In this document: positions 45,496-56,839 of the stretch, piece after piece
Numbering within the stretch: the first letter of the stretch is position 1
Layout of the letters: each line of letters begins with the position of its first letter
Source: Strobilurus pachycystidiatus
Taxonomy: Eukaryota; Basidiomycota; Agaricomycetes; Agaricales; Physalacriaceae
DNA: 64,000 bases
Direction of reading: 5' to 3'
Assembly (NCBI GenBank): GCA_019915135.1
Contig: JAHLMK010000017.1
Span: forward strand, 992,001-1,056,000
Notes under the pieces: generated by a model
Database searches by the model: none
What the model was told of the DNA's origin: nothing
What the model saw: the letters and a program-made list of their open reading frames with translations, nothing else
Position numbers and translations under genes: made by a program

Positions 45496-48304
45496 TCACA
45501 AGGTCCATTGCACCCGTGGCGGAAACGCATGCAACGAAGACTCGGTCGTAAATTTCGAGTCCAAACTCATGCTGGGCGTCTCGCAATGACTTCCAGATTC
45601 GTATCCCATTCTCAACACCACTAGGAGTCCCTCGCCCTCGGATTCGGATGAAGTGAAGAGACTCTCTGATGAATTCCGGGATAATAGTGGTGGTATGCAT
45701 GCAGGAGCCTTTGACAAATGGTCTGGAATAAGATCAACAGGGAGAGAAGGGTAGGGCTCGATGTGAGGATACAACGCAGGATCTGAGGGTAGTATGTTAG
45801 GTTTATGAATGTCACAGAGGGCGAGCTTTGGCTTACAGAGGTTGAACACTGGATAGTAGCTGACCTGCCACGGAATCGGCTTCGTTGCCTCGGTATTTTC
45901 GTCAATTGCAGGCAGCAGCCCGCCTTGAGAGCATGCGTCTGCAACATCAATAGTGCATGCGGATATGCCCTTGCGCTCCTGGTTGGCGATTACGACAATG
46001 ATCGGAGGACGGCCTGGTCGCGATGCGACGTCTCGAGGTATGACTGGATAGATTTCGAAGAATGGGTAGACAGGCCGATCTGAAAGAATGTTCCAGCGCT
46101 TTGAATACTATAGATGTAGAAGCCACGTACATAGATCGAAAGAGGGATACACGACTGGAATGTGAAGGTCGACATCACCCAGCGCAGGTTCCGGAATCCG
46201 AGGGTAGAGGTCGAAGTATGGATAGACAGGTTGGTCTAACAGGCCTGGATGAGCGAGGTCTTAATATCAGTCAGTCGAATGACTCACATAACTCAATCTC
46301 AGGATACAACACCGGCAAACGTCCAACCACTACCGGTCCCAAGCTCGTCTTCTTCTTTAGCAAATCCAACTCCGTCTGTGGCTCGAATCGATAGCCTCGC
46401 CTCAATATCAGGCGATACTCTCTTGGAATCATGCACTGCTCCCAGATTTGCTCATCGTTGAAGTCCACAGAGGTCTTATTCCAGGACTGCTCTGTGCGCC
46501 CGAAGTCGATGACACGGAACCGCCTATGGGAGCTTAAGTCATGCGTCCTGGGGTCCTCGGATATGTGGCCGAAGTCGACGACAACGTTGCGCTGGTAGAT
46601 GGAGTTGTGCGGCCACCCGTTGAGCGTCATGCGCCTGAAGAGCGACGCACATTCTATTCTGTAGGTTTGATTTTGAGTTTAGTTTGGTGGACAACGCGTA
46701 TTAAATCTTGGACGTACCGGTCTTCCAACGACAGCATTGCAGACTCAATGGGTTTCCCGCAATTCTCCATCAACAAGATAGGACTCAGATACTGCCGCTC
46801 TTCCCCCGTCTCCCTCACAGGCACATAATATCCATAGAACTGAGGTACGATTGTTCCACAGGGCGTTGGGTCCTGGAACGGCGGCACGAGTCCATATCCA
46901 CTCCAGTGCTGAAAGAAATGCTCTGGGAAGCGCTGGTAGTTACGTGCTTCCCTGTCAAGATGGTGGTCGTCTTCAAGTGAGAGCTTGGCGGCAACCGAAA
47001 GTTTGAACGTCGAGGGAGGGGTTATATGAGAAGACGGGGGAGGATGCTGGCCTGCTGGTACGCGTTCTTCGCCGCAAATAGACATGTCGAGGGTGGGAGG
47101 GAGGTGCTTGCATTGGTAGAAGTGACCGTAACCGGACCAGGCGATTTCGATGTGGATAGTCCTGAGTGGTTCGGAATGACGCTTCTGAAACTCCTCCTCG
47201 GTGTCGTTTATCACTATAACGTCAAAGGGCTCCTCCGTGTCGTCCAAAGGGAGCGTGAAACCAAGTAGAAGCGCAATTTCTTGCTGTAGCGTCTGATCGG
47301 CGCCGGCACTGTTGAGACTGACTTGTGCATCCCTTCTGAGAGTCCTCAACAGAACTTCCAATGCGCACTCTTCGCAGACAGATGGTTCCACAAACCATGA
47401 CCTGGGAACCTCCCATTCGCCGGTGTAGACAAAGGAATGATGGCCAGTACCGAGACGAGATGTGGCAGACAAAGAAAGATGCGCCTCGGGTGTATGAGAG
47501 AGTGCCTGAGGCCGTGGGGGATATTCTACCAACACCGGTGAGCCTGGCTGAGAAGTGGGGACCAGGAGAATCCCATGTTTTCGTTTCTGAAGGGCAAGCT
47601 CCTCTCGAGTTTGGAGGGCCATCAGCCGGCTACCCTGCGTGAGGCAGAGCTGGTATGTGAGCGGTGCCAAGCGACGTGTCTTTGGAGGTTGACGAGTACG
47701 ATCGACGGCGTTCAACGTGCTGTCGGGATCATGGACAACCAATGTCTCCGGTAAAAGATGCAGCGGGACCCTTCCGTGGAACTTGTGAGTGTATGGCTGT
47801 GAAACGGGTGAGACCTGCTGCCAAGCAAGAAAGACTACAAGCACCCACTCCGAGTGTGATTCGTCGCGCGTCGAAATTCCTGATGATCTTTGCCATGTCG
47901 AATGGGAGGATTTCGACAGGATTTGCTTCGCGTCGTGCCTCTGTGATTAGATGGGCAGCGTATCGGCGCTCGTTCATCTCTTTGGAGAACTGAAGCATTT
48001 TGCTGCTGGTCGATATCGTGACGACGTTGCAGAAGCGCGGTATAGGCCGTGTGTAGAAAAAGTCTGCAAGCGTCGCAGCCCACATTGTCACACCGCCATC
48101 AACGGACTTGCCGTCGACTTGGAGCTCGGTGAGAGGTCCGCCATTGGGGTCGCGAGGCCACTGATGGGCCACGACGCGGGAATGTCTCTGTGTGTGGCGA
48201 AAGGATGGAATGTATTCGGTCCAGCTTGAGCCGAAATCCTCGATGTGGTGAATATCGACCATGGCAATGTCCATTGGAGACTCTGATTCGTCTTTCCCAG
48301 ACAT
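45496..48304 (-). CDS. Kinase-like protein with repeated C-terminal YP-x-F-D-L cassettes
   Basis: Six exons: 47849-48304, 46718-47796, 46288-46658, 46131-46244, 45837-46079, 45496-45782; 849 aa. A kinase-like core is visible: VAAKLSLEDDHHLDREARNY (Lys and helix-C Glu), LLMENCGKPI (hinge), a catalytic-loop position GWPHNSIYQRNVVV in which the usual HRD Asp is not found, and FRVIDFGRTE (DFG). It is thus a probable pseudokinase or a very divergent fungal kinase. The C-terminal 250 residues hold about three copies of a Tyr-Pro-rich cassette (YPEIEL, VYPYFDLYP, VYPSFDL, VYPFFEIYP, YYPVFNL, LYPHIEPYP), each cut by a phase-1 intron after the Leu. The first 150 residues have no known domain. Convergent with the RS-rich gene, 134 bp apart. 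Confidence 0.75.
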
Positions 48305-49050
48305 GATGGGCGAAAGATTGCGGGAAGCGGATGGATGGAAGTACTGGAGTGCGCGTAGTAGAAAACTGAAGTACCTGGAGCTGTGAAAGAAAAGAGCGCC
48401 TGTGTGGGCGGACAAAGACAGAGGCTTGCACTTTAAAGTTGGCCTTCTTTATTTAGGAACTCATTGTTCCACGTCCATCAGGGATCTGCGCGCGATTCGC
48501 AAGCTGCACCTAGAGGTCAAAAACTTGGAGCATCAGCTTCGCGCTGAAGAGAGCGATGTTTAGCCCACTGAATGCCTTCGCCGAACAAAATGCTGCACCT
48601 TCTCGAAATGCTGAATGTCCTTAAGCGCGCGGGCCCATTAGCGCGATGACTCTTGTCGGTACCGAGCGGACACGCCCTTAGTGCGTCCTGATTACCAATT
48701 GCAGCCTGGAGGACCATAAAGTAACGCTGCATGCCCGACACAGGTTGTGGTTCAAATGAGAGGTGGTTATGCAGGGAGTATGATCAAAATTCCAATATCG
48801 AATTCCAAGTGAGGTGGCATTTCTGAACGGTCCAACCAGGATACACAGGGATACATCTCGGTCATCGCCAATTATTGAGTCGACTTGACTGATTCAAGTC
48901 AGACTGTGCATACCGTGTTCATTTACTCTTTTGCGCTCCTGTCGCCGCAGATGCACGCCGCTGCGGGACTCGGCTACTTCGAAGACCGGTTTGGGAAGTG
49001 CGAGCGTGTGGCACTATGTGCGTCATCAACTGGCATTGCCTCCTACCACG
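48305..49050. other. Intergenic, 746 bp, divergent promoters
   Basis: Between the kinase-like gene (-) and the reductase gene (+). It includes a short direct repeat, atacacagg / gatacatct, at 48840-48857. No gene seen. Confidence 0.35.
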
Positions 49051-50633
49051 ATGACAACCGACTTACTCGTTCTCGGGACAGGTTCGGACAGCTGCCCGAC
49101 TCATCCTCCTCGCTTCCTAAGCCATTTTCCCAGGGGTCTCGGGAAGACAGACCATCCGATACCTGCAAGGTCACCCTGACCGTGCCTCTTTCACTTTTGC
49201 CATCGCTGGACGGTCCCAAGCCAAGCTGACTGCGCTCGTCAACGAGCTTGCCCTTCCCAAGGATGTCTTGGTCCACATTGTCGATGTTCAGAACGAGGAG
49301 CAGATACAGGCCGCGGTGAACACGACACGCGTTGTGCTGAACACGGTCGGTCCGTATTGGTTGTACGGCACCCCGGTGGTAAAGTGCGTTACGCGAAGTA
49401 CACCATGGGACTACGGTTGACTCCTTTCTCGTCAGGGCCTGCATACGCGCTGGAAAGCACTACACCGACCTCACAGGCGAAACAGCGTGGCTGCGCAAAA
49501 TAATCAACGAGTGCTCATAATCCGTCTCGTTGCTTTTCTTACCTCTTACCATTGCATAGGCACGATTATTCTGCTACCAAAAGTGGCTCCATCATCGTCC
49601 CATGCTGCGGCATGGATTGCATACCAAGCGACATCACCACGTACCTCGGCAGCAGGACTATTGCCTCCACTGACCCAAATGGCTTCGTTCCCATCGGCCA
49701 ATCGACAATGGCGTCCCGCATGTCTGGGGCTTTGTCGGGTGGTACAGCGGCAACTCTGATTACTTTATTCGAGACTGTACCCTACAACGACCGCCGCTGG
49801 GCGAAAGGTAGCCATGCCCTTAGTCCCAGTATGTCCAGATTTTGCCTACTTGCACATTGCTGATGAGGCGAAATAGTTTTAGGGATTCCGCGTAGTCCCT
49901 TCAAGTTGTTTTATAGCTTGACAATACCCTATACAAACCGGACACTCATTGGCGGCATCCACTTCATGGCCAGCGTCGATCGCGCTATCGTTGAACGGTC
50001 CTGGGGATTATTGGAATATGACGCCATCTCTTCGAAGACCAAAGAGGCGGAGCGCGCCCGCTACGGGCCTGAATTCACTTACGACGAGTTCATGGTCGTG
50101 CCCTCGAAGCTCAAAGCATACGCGTTGTCATTGGGGCTATTCTTGAGTGTGGTTTGTCTCTGGATTCCGCCTGTAAGATATTCCAACTTGTTATTCGAGT
50201 GTCCTAATACGCGTTCTAGCTTCGGTACGTCATCAAGAAGTTTGTATTACCTGCAGCAGGCGCCGGTCCCACAGACGCGTGCGTATCCTCGTCGCACACT
50301 TTGATCAATCAATCTAACACACCTCCCAGCGACGTACATAAGGGTTTTCTTGACATCGTCAATGTCACCAACTCTGCCTCGAAAGACGTGCAAGCCGTCA
50401 CTACTTTCAAGGCGAAGGGTGATCCCGGATATTACCTCTCGTGCATAATGATCGCAGAATGTGCCCTCTCCCTTCTCCAACCCGAGAAGCTGCCCAAACT
50501 TGCGCAACGCGGTGGTATCCTCACAACGGCGACGGCGTTCGGGGACGTCCTTGTAGACCGGCTGAACAAGACGGGCAAGTTCGAGATCGTCAGTCACCTG
50601 GCTGGGCCAAAGGATGGAAAGAGGATTTATTGA
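49051..50633 (+). CDS. Saccharopine-dehydrogenase-like oxidoreductase
   Basis: Seven exons: 49051-49081, 49134-49383, 49436-49510, 49560-49807, 49883-50172, 50220-50278, 50330-50633; 418 aa. The start MTTDLLVLGTGVSGRQTIRYL is a Rossmann nucleotide-binding motif, with the acidic-strand region FAIAGRSQAKL and VLNTVGPYWLYGTPVV following. GKHYTDLTGE and IVPCCGMDCIPSDI are signatures of the SCCPDH-like family. A central hydrophobic segment (LGLFLSVVCLWIPP) suggests membrane association. The C-terminal TTFKAKGDPGYYLSCIMIAECAL matches family members across fungi and animals. Despite the name these proteins are not lysine-pathway enzymes; links to lipid droplets and to enoyl reduction have been proposed. 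Reaction unknown. Confidence 0.93.
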
Positions 50634-51012
50634 TACTAGACGCTACATTTCTATGCTGGTTTGGATACATGGATAGATCTGACTTGACTGTAGGTAGGTA
50701 CCTATGAGCTATATAAACATCTGGTACCCTCTGGGTATGGTCAGATTTATCAAAGAGACCCCAATGTTCCTTAGCAGCTGCAACATCAGGTCTGGGGCAG
50801 CGGTCGCACTTTCCAGACCCTCAATGACCAATATTGTGTGCAGTGGATTTTCGTTGGCCCATGGAGCGGGAGATGGGCGGAGCGATTATATTTCTGAGTC
50901 TTCACCGTATCTACGCCGAGGCGCAGATACTGTCATGGCTCGCAACTTGGGATGCATGACGATTTAGGCGCCAGGCTCCGAACATTGTTCGATAAATGCA
51001 AGAAGGGTATAT

Positions 51013-51498
51013 ATGCCTGTGGTAGTTTCGAGAGCGCTCAGCATTGTCCTTGCAGATATAGGTCCCAGACCACCTCACGGGCTATTCGAGTTGATATCAC
51101 CGTGGAAGCCGAAGAACACTGCCAACACGGGTCTTTCACCTCGCGAACCGATGTTGAGGCAGCTCACGGGGCAGGGGTTCATTATGGACCAGGATATAAT
51201 CCAATCGCTGCCGTATAATAACAAGGCCCTTCAGTCGCTCGTCAATTGCCCAGTTCAGTTAGAGAGAGTCGGGATGCGCGGCGTCTATATGCTCATGCGG
51301 CTTCACGATAGTTGGCAGATCATCTATGTACCACAACGACTCCGAGGTACAAATGATGGCCCGCTCCTTGAGGCGAATTTTCCGCAGACGGAGTCTGATT
51401 TTGAGGAAGAGGAAAATGTCACATTCGAAGCGGTTGCTCGCGAGATGAAGGTCTTATTCCAGAACTGCCAGAAGAATATGTATATTGATTCTAGCTGA
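51013..51498 (+). CDS. Possible single-exon hypothetical protein
   Basis: ATG-started frame of 161 aa with a Pro-rich first part, a central segment (VQLERVGMRGVYMLMRL) and an acidic stretch near the end (TESDFEEEENVTFE). Composition is protein-like and unlike the shadow frames, but there is no known domain, and no upstream exon could be joined. The following ORF at 51581-51772 (63 aa) may be a further exon or a remnant. Confidence 0.35.
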   Translation: MPVVVSRALSIVLADIGPRPPHGLFELISPWKPKNTANTGLSPREPMLRQLTGQGFIMDQDIIQSLPYNNKALQSLVNCPVQLERVGMRGVYMLMRLHDSWQIIYVPQRLRGTNDGPLLEANFPQTESDFEEEENVTFEAVAREMKVLFQNCQKNMYIDSS

Positions 51499-51794
51499 TG
51501 CTAAAGACGCTTGAAATTGATTTACACTGTCAGGTAATGCAGTACAGTTTATATTCTCAGACTTCACAGATCTAGTACTGGTGGCCGATGACACCCGCAA
51601 AGAACACGTTCGGGTCGCTGGTCATCATCGCCCCGAGGAAGTCCTTGTTGGCAGCATTCTTGGAGTCTTGTATCATTTTATGCAAACGCTGACTTTCCAG
51701 TTCGCTAGAGAATTTCGGTTAGACGGATACAATATTGTCGAGGGAGACTTACTGAGGATGATTGGGCGCTAAATGAATAGCTACGTAGCAGCCT

Positions 51795-52597
51795 TCAATG
51801 GGGCATCTGCCAGAATGATGATACACGCAGTGAAGGCGGTATGTAGACGTTGTGGCGAAAGTGGCGCCACAGCCTAGTTCTGGACATGTATAAGGCGACT
51901 CGACATTGTTGAAGCTTTGTTGGATCAGAATGTGGATAATACTCCAGAGAGCACAACATACTGCGCTTTATCGATATGGGTGCGAATTTCCTGTATGTTG
52001 GTGGAGACTCGACGGACACATTCTGGCTGGTTCTCTGCATATGGGCACCGATAGCGCATCCTGGGATCCATTTGTTCATCAAGATTGAGTAAATTTGAAT
52101 AGTAGGCGCACCGATTAAGGCCGTCCACACCGAGCGGTACGAGATAAGGCATGTTCGTCGTTTCAATAGCTAGGGTGCAAAGAAGGTGATGCAGAGATGC
52201 GATATCCAGCATCCATAGAAGTGGCTACATTTTATAATCCCTCACGCAAAGGACAATGTCCTGTGCAAGACTGGTCCACGCACCGCCGTTCATGACAATG
52301 TGCCAGAACCACAAAGCGCTGTATGATTCAAAGACATCCGGTTGTGCAAGAAAACCACCATTTAAGGCAAGATACATTGTTCGTGATTCGAGCATTGTTT
52401 GAGAATGCGGGCCAGTAGTGGCGAGGTGAAGAACTACATGGTTGATCGGGTTTCGGAGCAAGCGGTAGATGCCAAGAAAGGCAATCGCGGTTCTTCGTGA
52501 AGATTATGTAATTACCGCCTCTCAAGTCTCGTACCGTCGGTACCGACATCCAAATATGGACAAGGCGCGACTTCTCCTTTCTTTCTGCCTTCACCAT
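51795..52597 (-). pseudogene. Possible degraded membrane-protein gene
   Basis: Several short frames on the - strand read as pieces of a multi-pass membrane protein: ALWFWHIVMNGGAWTSLAQD (52225-52461), LLWMLDIASLHHLLCTLAIE (51925-52212) and, in another frame, WTALIGAPTIQIYSILMNKW (51795-52166). The last two resemble successive helices of the DUF6534-type seven-helix family but are in different frames, which suggests a broken gene. Adjacent splice sites were not convincing. Low confidence. Confidence 0.25.
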
Positions 52598-52778
52598 GCC
52601 AGCTGACGGCTCTTCTGACCATTCTCTGAAGGTCTATGCGATGACTGCAATACTATGCTCGCCCTTGACGCTAGCTCGATGCTCCCTGATACCTGCCCAG
52701 TGGGTCCAGGCCTTCCAGAGCTGTCCCAGATGACGCCTAGGCATACAATATTGCTTATAATAAAGGACCGGCGTTCAT

Positions 52779-54492
52779 ATGCTCATGGCTATAAGACGAA
52801 GTCATCTGTTCTTCTTTCTAGTAACCATTCTCTTCGCAACGTACCTCGTCCGTCGCACTGTCATGTCAGGCCCCCGAGCCATCGTTGTTGGAGGCGGCTT
52901 GGCCGGCCTCAGTGCAGCACATACCGTCTTGGAAAATGGAGCCAGTGTTTTGTTGCTGGACAAGAAGCCCTTGTGAGTGCTCAGGCTTCTGGGAAAACCT
53001 TGTATTGATTGCAGCACAGCTTGGGAGGCAATTCAGTCAAAGCTAGTTCGGGAATCAATGGTGCCGGGACTGACGCACAGGCCAAACACGATATCAAAGA
53101 CACCGTGGAGGATTTGTGAGCCATCTCTCGCCCATCTCTCAAGCCCGTATGCTTATGCAGCAGCCAGTGTCGATGACACAACTAAATCAGCGGGGACATT
53201 GGCCCGTCCTAACCTCATAAATGCCCTTACCTCGAACTCTGCGCCATCACTTGAATGGCTCACGTCAAAGTTTGGGATTGATCTGTCCCTTGTTGCGCGT
53301 CTCGGCGGACACGCCATCCCCCGTACGCACCGTGGCAAGGGAGGCGCGCCCGGCTGGGCCATCACCTCTGCGCTCATCAAGCAGCTCGACAAAGAACCGA
53401 ACGCGACTGTCATCAAATCTGCCAAAGTACTACGGCTCTTGGAGGAATCCGGTAAAGTTACTGGTGTCGAGTACGAGTCTGGCGGAAAGACTGTCAAGGA
53501 AGAGGGTCCTGTCATCATTGCAACCGGGTATGTGTTCCATTCAACTAACCTTGTTCATTTACTTATCGGTCTTTGCAGCGGATACGCCGCTGACTTCTCT
53601 TCGTCTGGATACCTCTCCTCATATCGCTCCGATCTTCTTGCGCTTCCTACCACTAATGGAGACCACGCGACGGGTGACGGACACCGTCTGGCCACTTCCC
53701 TTGCATCTCCCGCTGCTCTCTGTGACATGGATCAGATCCAAGTTCACCCCACTGGCTTCGTGGACCCATTCGACCCGGACGCGAAAACGAAGTTCCTCGC
53801 TGCCGAAGCTCTCCGCGGTGTTGGTGGAATCCTCATCGACAACAAGGGCAATCGATTCGTGAACGAGGTCGAGCGGAGGGATTATGTGACGGAGAAGATG
53901 CAAGAAGTAATCGCAGCTGGGAACGGGCCTGTGAGGTTGGTCCTGAACAAGGAGGCGGTTGAGGAGTTGAAGGCGCATGTGGACTTTTATGTGTCGAAGG
54001 GCTTGATGAAGAAGTTTGATGGGAGTAAGGAGCTGGCGTGGGATATGAGTTTGGATGAAAGCGCGTTGACGAAGACGTTCGAAAGCCACGGAAGATACGC
54101 CAAACAGGAAGAACAGGATCCCTTCGGAAAGAGTGAGTCTGTTGTACATATCGGATGCACTTCCTTCCTCATCACGTTTAGAATATTTCCATAACCCCAA
54201 CTTCCATCCCGAGGAGCCAATACTTGTGGCACTCATGACACCGGTCGTACATTATGTATGCTTTTGCCTCATTGTGATATCTTTGCTAACCGTTCTCTAG
54301 ACCATGGGTGGTATAACGGTTGATGCCCAAGCCCATGTGCTGAGGGCAGATGGAACTGTAATCCCCGGTTTATACGCTGCGGGTGAAGCTATTGGTGGTG
54401 TCCACGGCGCGAACCGTCTCGGTGGTTCTTCGCTTCTTGAAGCCGTAGTATTTGGACGGCTAGCAGGACAAGCGGCAGCGAAAGGGAAATAA
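52779..54492 (+). CDS. OSM1: Fumarate reductase flavoprotein (OSM1/FRD1 type)
   Basis: Six exons: 52779-52972, 53020-53115, 53168-53527, 53579-54132, 54182-54255, 54301-54492; 489 aa. An N-terminal hydrophobic helix ([15 protein letters not shown]) precedes the FAD-binding [10 protein letters not shown]. Family motifs follow: [74 protein letters not shown] and, C-terminal, [19 protein letters not shown]. The soluble enzyme reduces fumarate to succinate with a reduced flavin donor and lets cells reoxidise FADH2 when oxygen is short, for example after oxidative protein folding in the ER. The helix suggests ER or mitochondrial targeting. A second in-frame ATG lies at 52785. Two acceptors (at 53019 and 53167) are not the nearest AG but are the ones that keep the frame and the family alignment. 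Confidence 0.95.
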
Positions 54493-54522
54493 ATAGGAGA
54501 TAATGTAAGTAAAGTATGTGTA

Positions 54523-55559
54523 TTACGATGATAGTTTTGCTAGCTCCGATGGATCCATAGTGTAGCTCTCTGTGTCTTCGGAAGGGAAAGTTCCATCACG
54601 GACCGCTCTTGCGTAACTGTCGACAGCAGAGTCGCGTTGTGATTTGAGATCCCCAAACCTCCGGACAAACTTTGCCTTGTGACCGGACCAAGTGCCCATG
54701 ATATCGTCCCAGACCAAGACCTATGAATGGATCAGCGGCGATACGGCGAGTACGACGTCGAGACTTACTTGGCCGCTTGTCCAAGGGCCAGCGCCTATGC
54801 CAATGGTGGGAATAGACAGCTTCTCGGTCACATGTCTTCCAAGCTCTTTGGGCACCCCTTCCACAACGACAGAGAATGCACCAGCGGCCTCAAGAGCCAA
54901 CGCGTCATTGAGCACGCGTGTGGCGCCGGAGGCATCACGTCCTTGTACCCTGTATCCCGACGTGGCAAGGTGCCTTTGGGGAAGGAGACCCACATGTGCC
55001 ATCACCGGGATCCCGGCTTGGGTCAACCGTCGTACGATGGGGCCTAGCTCTTCCCCTCCCTCGATTTTGACACCTTCGACGCGTGCTTCACGAACGAGGC
55101 GTATGGCATTGGAGACAGCATCGTCGGCGGAGGTGTGGTACGTGCCAAAGGGCATGTCGGCGATCAAGAGAGGATGGGTGGTCGCGCGAGCCACAGCTTG
55201 CGCATGGTGGATCATCTCGGATAGCGATAGCTGGGTGGTGGAAGCGTAGCCAAGACAGACCTGGGCGAGAGAGTCGCCCACGAGTGTGATGTCGATGAGT
55301 GGATTCGAGGAGCAGGCCAGTCCGGATGGGTAGTCGTAAGCTGTGAGCATCGCGATGCGAGTTCCCGCCGCCCTGAGAGTCTGCAGTGTCTGTGGGGTGA
55401 CCTTTTTGCGTGGAAGGCCTTTGTGGCATGAGTCCGAGTCATTTCCGAGGCTGAAAACCTACTTTTGGCGAGGGTATCGATCGCCTCCTTTGGTCGTACG
55501 CTCATCCAGCGGCGGTGGAGGGCCCCTACTGGTACCGAGCGTGCACGAAGAGAAAGCAT
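54523..55559 (-). CDS. ECM31: 3-methyl-2-oxobutanoate (ketopantoate) hydroxymethyltransferase
   Basis: Three exons: 55463-55559, 54769-55418, 54523-54720; 314 aa. The PanB barrel is clear: MLTAYDYPSG, then DITLVGDSLAQVCLG, DMPFGTY, GVKIEGG, VMAHVGLLPQ, and SIPTIGIGAG. The metal-binding Asp and the catalytic Glu of the family are in VGDSL and, later, VVEGVP. The reaction adds a hydroxymethyl group from methylene-tetrahydrofolate to 2-oxoisovalerate, the first step to pantothenate and CoA. The Arg/Ser-rich N-terminus (MLSLRARSVPVGALHRRW) fits a mitochondrial presequence, as known for fungal PanB. Its stop lies 30 bp from that of OSM1 (convergent). A TTTATAA box lies about 40 bp upstream of its ATG. 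Confidence 0.96.
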
Positions 55560-55830
55560 AGTGTGGATGACCGAAGATTAGAAGGATGTGAACCAGATTA
55601 TAAAGGCAGCAGAAAGACTCCGGTATATCAGCTCATCGTCGAGAATGTAAAACTTAAAGCATAAGATTTCCAATTCCAAGGCCGGCACTTCTCCGCTTTC
55701 ACATGAGGAACCCTAACCCTAGACCAGGTCAGCAGCCTGTTTTGGAAATGTTTGTCCTCCAACTTGAACTCGTCCCTCATTGTTCTCCGCCTCGCTTTTC
55801 TCTTATTCAACCTCCACCAGCCCCTTCACT

Positions 55831-56839
55831 ATGGTACGCGTTCTGGTCCGACAACTGACTGGGAACTGACTGACCCCGCGTTGCTCTGTGCAGTCCGTGT
55901 CGCCTGCCGCCATGCGCCGTCTGATGCGAGAAATCGCGGAACTCAAGAAGACGCCGCCCGAGGGCATTCGCGTCCAGACGAGCGATGATGATATGCTAGA
56001 CGTCGTCGGTATAATACAGGGTCCTGGTGCGCTCCATTGCTCACATCCGCTGACCATGCTATGGAAGCTTACATGACGTCCGACAGAGGGCACGCCCTAT
56101 GCTGGCGGCTACTTCAACGTCCGCTTCAAATTCACGGAAGAGTTTCCCGCAGCACCGCCCAAATGTAGGCCGTGCAATACGCTCAATCCGATGCCAAATG
56201 CTCATCCTCGTAGGTCGATTTGCCACCAAGATATTTCATCCAAATGTGTCCGCGCAAGGCGAAATCTGTGTCAACACGCTCAAGAAGGACTGGAAGTCGA
56301 CATACGGAATTGCACACATACTAGTCACCGTCAAATGCCTGCTCATCTACCCGAATCCCGAGTCGGCGCTCGACGAGGAGGCAGGCAAACTACTTCTCGA
56401 GAACTACCAGAGCTATTGCGACCGAGCCAAGCTCATCACCAGCGTGCATGCCACACCCCGCGTCCGGCCAGCCGAGTTTGACGAGCCATCGCCCGACTCG
56501 GAGGATGCTCCATCATCCAAACCGCCCAGTGTCTCAGTGCCACCCGTCCCAACACTCCCCATCATCTCTCGCAAGTCGCCCGCGCCACAGCAACAGCAAC
56601 AGCAGCCACAGCCGCGACCCCTCACATCGTCGCCCTCAAATCTCTCTCTCGAGAAGGAGGGTCTCACTGTGGCAAAGGAGCGGCACACCTCGCCCTCGCC
56701 GCTAGGCACAGCGGACGCGAACGTTGCGGCCAAGAGTACCGTGGTACCACCGTCATCTGGCACCAAGGCAGTCAAGCGCGCTGCCACCGCTGGCGTCACA
56801 GGTGCAGAGAAGCGCAAGAAGGCTCTCAAGAGACTCTGA
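55831..56839 (+). CDS. UBE2S: Ubiquitin-conjugating enzyme E2, UBE2S type
   Basis: Four exons: 55831-55833, 55894-56026, 56087-56164, 56214-56839; 279 aa. The first coding exon is the ATG alone. The UBC fold reads [52 protein letters not shown] with catalytic Cys90, and [16 protein letters not shown]. This exact layout is that of UBE2S/E2-EPF, the enzyme that extends Lys11-linked ubiquitin chains on APC/C substrates. After residue 160 comes a long Pro/Ser/Gln-rich tail ending in basic KRKKALKRL; the matching C-terminal LRRL tail of human UBE2S binds the APC/C platform. Tail conservation across a disordered linker of 110 residues is strong support. It works in the nucleus with Cdc20 (also in this window). 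Confidence 0.95.
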
